From NCBI RefSeq assembly GCF_030936135.1, contig NC_082637.1:3720001-3784000 (forward strand): a DNA stretch of 64,000 bases. Direction: 5' to 3'. This document shows, in pieces, positions 23,731 through 32,998 of the stretch. The notes beneath the pieces were generated by a model. The model was not told the origin of the DNA and searched no databases. It saw only the letters and a program-made list of their open reading frames with translations. The stretch's first letter is position 1; each line of letters begins with the position of its first letter. This DNA comes from Gavia stellata. Lineage: Eukaryota; Chordata; Aves; Gaviiformes; Gaviidae. Position numbers and translations under genes: made by a program.

Positions 23731-26700
23731 TCAAGCTTTAAACATTTATTACTCAGATGATGCATTTTATAGCATACAGTGGGTCTGGATGTTCTATAAA
23801 CAAAGACTGAATTACCACAAAGAGTTATGAGCTCCCTTGTTTTAACAGTCTCTGAAATGCTGAAAACAATGAGTTTGTCTGTTCTCTAGTATGAATATCT
23901 AGTCTTTATTCTCCCCAAAACCTTTTTCCTTTTTTTAGAATTTTTAAAATTTTTTTTAAAGCGCTTAGTTTAACAAATATGATTAAATTAAAAATGTCGC
24001 TTTTTCAAATGCAAATAAATACATTAAAAAAAAAAAATAATTGCTAGCATTAACTCCATATTCTGCAGGACACCCCAGCTCCCTTGGCTATCGACAGTGG
24101 ACTTCGCAACCCTTAGTGTCATTTCTCCTGAAAAAATACTGAGAGTATCACCGGGACTGGCTAATAGCTAACATCAAGAAGAGCAAAATTAGTGTAAACC
24201 CATAAAATACCCAGCAGGGAAATAAAAAAAAAAAATCTTATTTAAGATTTTGAGAGACTTCCAAGTGAGGGATGTTATAAAAATAAGCATGAAAATAAAT
24301 CATAAGTTATTCTGACAAGTTTTCCTTCAAAGCCATCAATCATGCCAAGAATAGATACTAATTAATCTCCTTCAGGGGAAGAGGGGAACTAAGCAAATCA
24401 CTTACTTTTCCCTTTTTTTCCCCATTTTTGTTTCACCTCCATATAAATGAGACTTCTCCAAACAGGGGTGAAATCCCTTATGGGGAAATCAAGCAAATCA
24501 CTTGGCGGGTAGCAAAAATCTTCAGTTTGGAAATAATTTCACCAGGAATGAGGTGAATTAGTCGCTGGGGAGTCTGGCAGGAAGCCGGCAAACATATTCT
24601 GCATCTGAAGGGGGACCGGTGTAGGGGCGGTGCAGAGCATTGCTCCTCTGCTGATGCTTCAGCCTCTCGCCCTTACACCAGCCCGAGGTTTGGCCCCACA
24701 CATATTTGGCCCGAGGAGGTTATTTTCCCCTTTGCTGATGTAGCCGTATGGGGAAAATGTATTAAACCCCCATGTGGATACTTTAATTGAGCAGTGAAGA
24801 TTGAACCTGGCTAATTCGGGGAGACGTAGCCACCGGCTTTGCACCTTCAAAAATGTACATTGTAGAATTACACTCTTTGGCGCCCGTTTCTAAAGAAAGC
24901 CAAAAAAAGAGAAGAAAATACTCAATGACATCCCTAGGTGCTCTCACCAGGAATCCCCAAAACTTCCCAGCGCTGCTCCCTATCCTGCCCCATCAAATGA
25001 CCTCGTGGTACCTCTTTTCCCAACATGGTACCGTGGTTAATGATGCCACGTGCCTGCCGGCTTCCTGCTGATGGATTTCAGAAAGATACCATTAGCAGCA
25101 CGTAATTTCGGGCAAAACCCCCCCCATTTTTGGTCAACATTTTGATTTTCACATACCAATGGAGACACTGACGTACCAAAGTGGTTAATGGCTGGATGAA
25201 CATACATTAATAGCGGAGATAAATGGCAAGACATTAAAAAAGGACAGATTTCACATAAAAGTTCTTCGGTGGGAGAAATCCTGGTGTTGGAGGAGGGGAA
25301 AGTCATGGGCCAAGCCCGGTCTGTGGGGGTTGCAGGATTGCACCCCAATCTGAAAATTGAATAAACCCTCACAGCTGGTAGTGGTAGGGAAATGCTTAAG
25401 CAGAAATACTGCCACGTGGCTTACACTTTGCCTCCGAATCCCTCCTGATGAACTGATGGGTGAAAATTCCGGTTTTTAAACGCAAAATCTCCAATTCTCT
25501 GGGTTTTTCTTTCTTTTTTTTTTCCTTTCACTACATCCCAAGAGCAGATTCTGGGGGAAGGGAGAAGCTGCAGGGGCCGGAGCGGTGGTCTGCATCGCTG
25601 CCGGCAGGATCCCTGGCACCCCAACCCATCAGGCTGTGTCCCCGTTACAGGACTTCTCTGTTCTTTTAAAAAAAAAAAAAAAAAATTCAAGACAAAAACT
25701 AGTTTTCAGGTCTTCTCCCAGAAGACTGATGCTGTGCCTGGGCACGCTGCAACGGGTGTTAACCCCCTTCTCCTCCACTCCCTGAGAAATCAGGGAGCAG
25801 GAAAAGCCAAGAGCAACGGGCGCAACCCTGAGCCTTATAATACTGATGGGCTTTGCCGCCTTAATCAAGTTCAGCTGCTCATTAATACTATCAAACCCCA
25901 TTGCTACTAACGAAGCTGACCCAACGCAAGGCGCCGTCACCAGGTGAAGCTCCCGGGCTTGAATCCATGAAGCAGAACCAAATTCTTCCAGATAAGTCCA
26001 GCGCACCCAGCAATAATTTTGCTGCTTTCTGGGTAGACAGGAAAATTGAAGCTCCTGTTTCCAGCTCGCTCCTCTTGCTCCATGTGCGGATTAGAAACTG
26101 CATCAGCAAACAACCAGATGAAAAGCCAAATAATATTGAACCGCAGCATCAGGACTCTCATCTCCTGCAATGCATTTTCTGCTGAAAATTTCTGCCCTTT
26201 AAATTTTGCAGCAATAGCTTCCTCCCCATCGCGGACAGACCAACACATTCATAAGGCACCCGAGAACATACTGCACATCCAAAGAGGTTGGGGTGAAATC
26301 TCTCTTCTCTACAAGCCATCAGAAATTCAGTGTTTTGCTTGGAGAAATGCATTTGAGCTGCTGAGTTCAGACCCAGCCTGCCTGGTCTGGGTTCTGTGCA
26401 TGCCGGCGCCACGGCATAAACTCTCTTCTTATCACCGGGAAAGGAAAGTAAATTGAATAATGGGAAGAAAACGGGATGGGCTGCCAGCATCATGCCTTCC
26501 TTGGCTCCTCTTCCACTGCGCAGATGGGACAGGGCAGCTCGCACCCCCATTAGGCTTCACCGAAATAAGCACCTGAAGTGATTTAGTAAGTCAAAGCATC
26601 ACTAGACAAGCAAATAAGGAGACCACCAAGTCTTGTTCATGATTCGAGAAGCAATGCAACGGCGTGGCACGTCCCTCCGTACCAGCCTCCTTGTCCTCCG

Positions 26701-28090
26701 GACATTTCCCTGCCCAGACGGCATCACCCCCCGCAGCTGCCCTCTCCCTTGTGATGCTCCAGCAGGGAGCAATCCGGGGAGCCCCGAGCAAACTCTCCCC
26801 CTCCGAACACATCACCCATCCTTCGAGGACACGGTGCCACTTATACCGACCACAGGACAGAGCCGTTCCTGTACACCACGCACCTAGAAACACTGGATCG
26901 CAAATTCAGCTAGTTAGAAGCCAGGCTCAAAACCTCTACTTTTGGCTTTTCCTATTCTTTCCTCTTCTTTGTATCTCCTTTTTGCTATTCACATCTTGTC
27001 TTCTCTTTCCCAGTCACCAAAGAACATCATCAAACCTTCATTTCTCCCTTGCCCTATACATTATTAGGCCCGACTACAACAGGCCTGGATTTCAATGTAT
27101 AATTACAACCATGACAGTAATTACAATAAAGCACTCCTTCAATGGAAACAAAAAAAATTATTACAAAAAAAATAAATGGGTTATAGTGGCTGAGGGATAA
27201 CGGCGACTTGAACAGCAAGAGCCGCAGAATCCCCTGTTTCTTAGAGCTCCCAGCTCAGAGCACACGTTTCTCAATCCACCGAGGAGGTTACTGGCAAGAC
27301 GACGGTGGCTACGTTACTTCTGCAGTGGCTTTTGGACTCCTTTAAAATACTCCTTCTGCTTCAGCATCTTCACGTAAACCGTTAGTCAGCTCGCGGGAAG
27401 GCATTGCTTTCCCTGTCCCCGAGCTGCTCGCAATTGTCCGTTCAACGATACAATAAAATAAGAACAAAATACAAATGCTCGAGAAAAAGAAAACCCAGTG
27501 CAAATAAGAAAGTCATCCCGCTCTCCGATCCACTTCTGAAGGGCTGGTGAGTAGCGGGGGGGACACACAGAAAGTCAAAGACAAGAGGAAGGGGGGGGGG
27601 AAAAAACCTAACGCAAGCCCCACTCGACAAAAGCCATCAATTATGAGCGTCTGGTGTAGTGTGTGTCTGGCTTTGTCCTCCCGAGACATCTGCTGCCTGC
27701 TGTCTCCTGCCAGTTGGCCGGGGCAAGGCAGGAGGACGGCATGAAAACAATACTAGCCCCCACTTGGATTCATGTTTTTTTTTTTTTCTTTCCAAATTCT
27801 CTGTCTTCTTTCGAAAGCCAAACAATAACCCGGCGGGATGCGTTGCTGCTGCTTGAGCCATGAGTTCAGAAAAAGAAACCCCTAAAACAAAACCACGGCA
27901 GGGAAGAGGGGTGGCACTTGGCGACGCGGCTGAAAAAGAAACATGCTTCTCCCTCCCCACCCCACGAACGTATTCTCGAGCATGCTGGGGTTTGGTCTGC
28001 TGGGGGATTTAAATCGGAAAAGCTCTTGCCGGATCCCGTCAAGGTGCATGTCTTCTTCTCGTCCCTTCCCACCCCACCTTGCCCTGCCCC
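23731..28090 (-). other. CTIF: CTIF 3' untranslated region (extent inferred)
   Basis: The region follows the CTIF stop codon on the - strand. Its start is certain, but its far end is inferred. The two candidate AATAAA signals on the - strand lie at 23905-23910 and 23747-23752. The AT-rich block 23740-24560 looks like conserved terminal UTR. No intron, other gene or recent CR1 insertion was seen between the stop and those signals, which is notable in a region otherwise rich in CR1. Low-complexity runs include C10 on the sense strand (27591-27600) and a sense-strand poly(T) near 25667-25684. A shorter UTR ending at an unrecognised site cannot be excluded. Confidence 0.45.
23747..23752 (-). terminator. 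CTIF: Candidate CTIF distal poly(A) signal
   Basis: AATAAA on the - strand is followed, at lower coordinates, by a GT-rich TTTGTGGGT stretch at about 23711-23719. That is the usual layout for cleavage near 23730. A second AATAAA lies at 23905-23910 without an obvious GT-rich element. No transcript evidence is available. Confidence 0.4.
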
Positions 28091-28306
28091 TCAAGCCGTC
28101 AGTTTTTGGATGGTCTTGTTGTAGTACTGCGTGATGGTGGGCGTCAGGGGGTTCCAGTTGTTGGCGTGCAGCTCGATGACCTCCAGCAGCAGGGACCGCG
28201 TCAGCATAGACTCGGAGGGACACAGCATCTTGTCACGTGCTATCGCCAACAGCTCCGTCATCATCTCGGGCAGCTGCTCCTCCAGCAGCCGGCCGGTGCT
28301 CTGCAG
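28091..28306 (-). CDS. CTIF: CTIF last coding exon, C-terminal 71 residues and stop
   Basis: This exon encodes the C-terminus of CBP80/CBP20-dependent translation initiation factor, which links the nuclear cap-binding complex to eIF3 and the 40S ribosome. It gives 71 residues starting LQSTGRLLEEQLPEMM and ending YYNKTIQKLTA, then TGA (28091-28093). The acceptor is ...TTCTCCTGACAG (intron side 28307 upward), phase 0. From memory it matches the last 71 residues of the 598-residue human protein with about five changes, for example R to K before TIQKLTA and P to T in the NPLTP-ITQ motif. These residues form the last helices of the MIF4G domain and the tail. A CR1 tail lies 31 bases beyond the splice site. 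Confidence 0.97.
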   Translation of the reverse strand: MQSTGRLLEEQLPEMMTELLAIARDKMLCPSESMLTRSLLLEVIELHANNWNPLTPTITQYYNKTIQKLTA

Positions 28307-28337
28307 CTGTCAGGAGAAGAAGAGGTCAACCATGGCA

Positions 28338-28391
28338 TATTGATCCTTAGGGGTCCCTTCCAACTTGAGATATTCTATGATTCTATGATAT
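28338..28391 (+). repeat. CR1 3' terminal fragment (copy 3)
   Basis: About 54 bases of CR1 3' end are present: a GATCC...GGGGTCCCTTCCAAC block followed by the ATTCTATGATTCTATGAT tail. It is the shortest CR1 piece in the window. It sits 31 bases upstream of the last CTIF acceptor in the sense of the gene, antisense to transcription. Confidence 0.9.
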
Positions 28392-29033
28392 TAAAACACC
28401 GTGCTGGCTTTTGTAGACACCCTCCACCCTTCCAGTCCTCCCCTGCTCAGTGCAGCGGGGCGAACAGGCAAGGTTAAAGGCGTCGTGGCTTTTGGAAACC
28501 AAAACCACCCGGCAGCAGGCTCCAAGAGCCGAACGTGAAGGGCGAGGTTTTCAAAAGCATCCGCGCGGGGCTGTTGGAGGAGTGAATGCTGCAGCTCCCA
28601 CTGACTTCAAAGGCGGCAACACTGGATTGCTTTTGAAAAAAAATTAAAAAAAAAATCCCACCTAAAAATCATGCTATTGTCAAAACAAAGTGCAGGCTGT
28701 GATGTGGTATTCCTGCCTTCTACCTGGCCCTTCATTTACGCGCTGATTCACAGCTGTCAGTGACTCCCAGTCATTAATCGGAATAAGCAGAGCCCTCCTG
28801 TATGCATAACAAATCCTGCCCTGCCGAGATCTGCATTTCTACCCGTCATGCCACTTCTCTGAGGACAGCCAAGGGTTTTTTAAAACAATTACTCCTTGGA
28901 GAGCCTCCATGGAGCAGCATAAGCCCTGGTTGGTCCCACAGTGGAGAAGGTCCAAGCTTGGAGTGGACAGCAATGAGTCCACCATCGCGGAAGGCTCGTG
29001 GGGCTTGAACGCAGCGCTCCCCAAAGTCCTAAC

Positions 29034-29114
29034 CTTAAAAATGCGAGCTCTCCTCCTCTGCTGCCTGTCGCTTTGCTGAATTTCAGCCATCCAGGCTGCA
29101 ATTTCAACTGCTGT
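29034..29114 (-). other. Candidate in-frame cassette exon of CTIF (unconfirmed)
   Basis: On the - strand, TTTCCTTGCAG precedes an 81-base open segment, which ends AAG before GTTAGG. Both ends are phase 0, matching the flanking CTIF introns, so inclusion would add 27 residues without a frameshift. The piece starts TAVEIAAWMAEIQQ, continues SDRQQRRRARIFK and is rich in Arg and Gln. It would insert between CSME and LQST in the MIF4G domain. I do not recall it from human CTIF. The donor is weaker than consensus, and an AG-open-GT segment of this size can occur by chance. Confidence 0.3.
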
Positions 29115-29185
29115 CTGCAAGGAAAGCATCCATCCCCACAGGCCAATCAATTCCCAAAAGCAAAGTTAATGTAACTCTGCTATAC

Positions 29186-29443
29186 TTCACAGAATCACTA
29201 AGGTTGTAAAGGACCTGTAAGATCATGAAGTCCAACCATCACCCCAACCCCACCATGCCCACTAAACCATGTCCCGCAGTGCCACGTCCACATGTTCCTT
29301 GAACACCTCCAGTGATGGTGACTCCACCACCTCCCTGGGCAGCCTCTTCCAGTGCTTCACCACTCTCTCAGTAAAGAAATTTTTCCTAATATCCAGCCTG
29401 AACCTCCCCTGGCACAACTTGAGGCCATTTCCTCTTGTACCAG
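29186..29443 (-). repeat. CR1 LINE 3' fragment (copy 4)
   Basis: Reverse-oriented CR1 of a third type, running from CACAGAATCACTAAGGTTG through CCACTAAACCATGTCCC (about 29260-29276) and the CACCTCCCTGGGCAGCCTCTTCCAGTG region to CCATTTCCTCTTGTACC. The frame on the - strand reads a decayed CR1 piece. It is in the same orientation as CTIF. Confidence 0.92.
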
Positions 29444-29685
29444 CATTTCTCTGTAAAGCTGCTGCTGAGCAGAGCAAACCTCTCCGTGTGAGCCACTGGG
29501 CAGCTTTTGCTCCAATACAGGTGATTTTTGCGCTTAAAAAATAAATGCAGGGTGAGATTTGAAGGAACCAGGATGATACAATTTTGTGATGGGACTCCAG
29601 CTACCAAACTTTTTGCATCCATTTACATGTATCAAAAGTCCAGTGATAAGAGTCTCAAGGGCCATCTCTTATCTCAAAGTGATGT

Positions 29686-30244
29686 CTTTTATCTACTCCA
29701 CTCTGGTGAGACCCCACCTGCAGTACTGCCTCCAGCTCTGGAGTCCTCAGCACAAGACAGACATGGACCTGTTGGAGCGGGTCCAGAGGAGACCACAGAA
29801 ATGATCCGAGGGCTGGAACACCTCTGCTGTGAGGACAGGCTGAGAGAGTTGGGGTTGTTCAGCCGGGAGAAGAGAAGGCTCCGGGGAGACCTTCTTGTGG
29901 CCTTTCAAGACTTAAAGGGGACTTAGAAGGAAGATGGGGATGGACTTTTTAGTAGGGCCTGTAGCGATAGGACAAGGGGGAATGGTTTTAAACTAAAAGA
30001 AAGGAGATTCAGACTAGATAGAAGGAAGGAATTGTTCATGACAAGGGTGGTGAGACACTGGAGCAGGTTGCCCAGAGAGGTGGTAGATGCCCCATCCCTG
30101 GAAACCTTCCAGGTCAGGTTGGACGGGGCTCTGAGCAACCTGATGTGGTTGAAGATGTCCCTGCTCACTGCAGGGGGGTTGGACTAGATGGCCTTTAAAG
30201 GTCCCTTCCAGCCCAAACCATTCTATGAATCTATGACTCTATAA
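29686..30244 (+). repeat. CR1 LINE 3' fragment (copy 5)
   Basis: The longest CR1 piece in the window (559 bases). It starts with the ACTCCACTCTGGTGAGACC block of the ORF2 C-terminal region, continues through GACCTGTTGGAGCGGGTCCA (about 29766-29785) and the shared 3' region of copy 1, and ends TTCTATGAATCTATGACTCTATAATG. It is antisense to CTIF and lies about 97 bases from the 54-base exon's donor. Confidence 0.95.
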
Positions 30245-30341
30245 TGCAAAGAGGCAACACGGCTGCTTGGCACTTGCATAGCCAAGGACACAAGGGGCAA
30301 AGCAATGAGGACCGGGGTGGGTGGTGCAGGTACTTCCCTAC

Positions 30342-30395
30342 CTCCATGGAGCAGCAAAGCACAGCGTCTTCCTTCACATCCTGAGATTGCAACAA
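30342..30395 (-). CDS. CTIF: CTIF penultimate coding exon (54 bases, 18 residues)
   Basis: This short exon encodes LLQSQDVKEDAVLCCSME, part of the MIF4G domain of CTIF. MIF4G domains are helical-repeat modules that bind initiation factors and the cap-binding complex. As I remember the human protein, the corresponding 18 residues (about 510-527) are identical except for the exon-junction context. The acceptor side reads CTTTTGCAG and the donor GAG then GTAGGG. Both splice boundaries are phase 0, so skipping would keep the frame while removing one helical segment. It is below usual ORF-length cut-offs and would be missed without splice-aware reading. Confidence 0.96.
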
Positions 30396-32769
30396 CTGCA
30401 AAAGAAAGAAAACAGAGGCGGTGAGAAATGCCTGACCTCCTCCTCCCTTACGACCTTTCTTCCATCTCTTCGTCCAGCTTGGCTTTTGACACTTCCAGGA
30501 GGAAAGGACAGAAAATCAGAAAGAGGGGAGGAAAGAGATTACCAAAACAAAAAATTTAGATAAACAGTGACAAAACACAGGCTAAAGGGTATCACCAGCG
30601 TATCCGCTGGTGAGAGCCAGCAAGCGGGGCAGAATATAGAAAATCTAGATTAACAGCTTTCAGAATAAATTTTAGTTAGGTTACATTGCTTTTTTTATCC
30701 CACAGCAGGCAATGAGAAAATGCAATGAGAAACGAGTCGTTTCACATACACAGCAACTAAATACAGCCATCAGATGACAACGTTCAAGCAGCACAGCCCT
30801 GGGAGCGGCTGTTTGGAAGGGAAGGGCTCTGCCTGACAGGCAGCCACCCACCACCGAACCTCTCCGTCCCTGTGGGGACACTTCTAACAGCCACAAAATT
30901 ACCTGATGGGAAAGCGTTTCATCCAATACACCGTAATTAATACGGCTCCTTCTAGACTGATTATATAGTGGTGCAAGTGCAATGGGTTGCAGCGAAACTA
31001 TGGTGTCTTAGGTGCACCAACTCCAACCCTGCTCTGCTCTCCGTGAACTTTGTACTACAAACACGAGCTTGTAAGCATGAGCAACTTTCAAGAGAGACCC
31101 AAAACGTTGCTGTGCATGGCATGGGACGGTGAAGGAAGATGCTCGCCACTCTCGGTTCAGACTCAGGGCGCGCAGGGAGGGTCAACGGCTCTACTTGGCA
31201 ATGGCAAAGCGTAGGAGCTCAGCACGTCTCACACCACAAATCTTGAAACCATGAGCAAGGACCCTTGAAATCAGATCAAAAATACACATTTTTCTTTGTT
31301 TTCATCTGTACGACCTTTTTTCACGCACACAAAGATGCAGTTTCAGGTATTTTGCTAAAACCACAAGAGAAAGCACAGTTGTTCTAGTCGTGTTTCAAGT
31401 AGATAAAATACTGAGATTCTCAATCAGCCAACAAAGATAGATGGAGAGTTATGAAAAACACTGCACCATGAGGTGGCTGATAAAATTACAAGTGCTGGCA
31501 ACACTTGAAGCTATGCCCACTTCCACTCCATCACTTTGGGTTGAACAAGCCCTGCTGGCCCTGACCTAATCCCTGCATAGAGCAGGGAGCTGAGTGCATG
31601 CACTAAACACTGAGAAAAATGAGAAAAAATGGGAAAACTTGGGCTTCATAAGTATCTGAAATTCATCAGAGAAAAGCAAACTTTGGAAAAGTGGTTGGAC
31701 TAATTAAAACTGCCCATATAAAAACGGCTCAGTGTAACTTAACATGCTCCAAAGTCACATCCTTTAGTTCAAATCACAATTCTGATTCTCAGCCTTATCA
31801 TCTCTCCTTCCCACTCTCATTTTTTCCTGTTTCCTTTGCTTTACAAATAAACGCCTATTTGTTTACCAGCTCCACAACTGCTGGAAAATAGCTAGGAAAA
31901 AAAAGAGGTAATTCAAGGAATTATCATTGCTCTCAAAGTTTTGTCTTCACCCTCTCCTCTTTTCGGCAGACAGCAGTTTGTTTGCTTTGAAGATGATGTT
32001 TACAGCATCTCGATGAGCATGCGGTCCATCAGTTTTTATCTCACATTAGCCAAAGGTTCAGCCAGAGTTTTGAAGACACGCAACAGTTCTCCCCCCAGTT
32101 TATCTTTCTGCTGAGTTGTTTGGAAAATGTTAGTTAAGCCCAAGCCACATGCTCTGAGATAAGTTCTCACAAACAGTTCACAGATTCTTCGCAAAAAAAC
32201 ATGAGATTATTTTAAACCCAACAAAAACAAGGAAAAAAATATCAATTAGGGACAAATACAAACAGGCACTAGTCCAGAAATTCACTCCTGGGGTATTTAG
32301 CTTGTGAGCATGGCATGAAGCGGGGCTGCAAATTAAATATATATTCACCTTCCCTATTTTTGCTGTTCTTTAGTAAAGAACATAACATGAAAATAAAAGC
32401 AAGAAAAGTTACGATTGATTAGGAAGGATCTATGGTGGCCCAATTCCAGCCCTTCCTCTGCCATGGTCTCCTCGATGATCCTGTTCTCTGCCAGGGATAC
32501 GTGATCAGGGGAACGTTGCAACTTCACCTGGGCTTTCCTCACCCAGCTTCCCACCCCCAGAGTTGGGACACACTTCCCTGCTTCAAAAGGTGGTTGTGAA
32601 GGTGAATATGTCACTGTCAAGTGCTCAGATATTTGGCTAATGAGGAATAGTCTTACCTGCCTATGATGAAACAGAGACTATATCCTACCCCTAGATTTGG
32701 GCAGGCACCCTCTACCTTCACGCTGCCCTCCTGGACCTCATCTGTCGTGACTTGACTGAACAAGGAGAA

Positions 32770-32998
32770 TGCATGTGCTCCATCTTGTCCATCAGGGCAC
32801 CATGTGCTCCACCTTGTCCACTGAGACACCATGTCCTCCACCTCGTCCATCCAGGCACCATGTGCTCCACCTCATTCACTGAGACACCATGTGCTCCACC
32901 ACATCCATGCAAGCACCACGTGCTCCACTGCTCCATCGAGGCACCATGTGCCCCACATCATCCATCCCGGCACCACATGCTCCACTCCTCCATCGAGG
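32770..32998. repeat. 29-base minisatellite, about 8 copies
   Basis: Units begin CACCATGTGCTCCACCT and start at 32798, 32827, 32856, 32885, 32914, 32942 and 32971, with a degenerate unit before 32798. Period is 29 bases, with one unit of 28. Within the units a GTCCAT/GTCCACTGAGA alternation suggests a higher-order two-unit pattern in the first half. An open frame runs through the array, but 29 is not a multiple of 3, so it is not a conserved repeat protein. Confidence 0.92.

Larger units (their letters stand above)
28307..30341 (-). other. CTIF: CTIF last intron (2,035 bases, phase 0)
   Basis: The intron runs from donor GTAGGG (30336-30341 on the + strand, reversed) to the acceptor at 28307. 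It contains three CR1 pieces (28338-28391, 29186-29443, 29686-30244) and a candidate cassette exon at 29034-29114. CR1 makes up roughly 40 percent of it. Both ends are phase 0. Confidence 0.93.
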
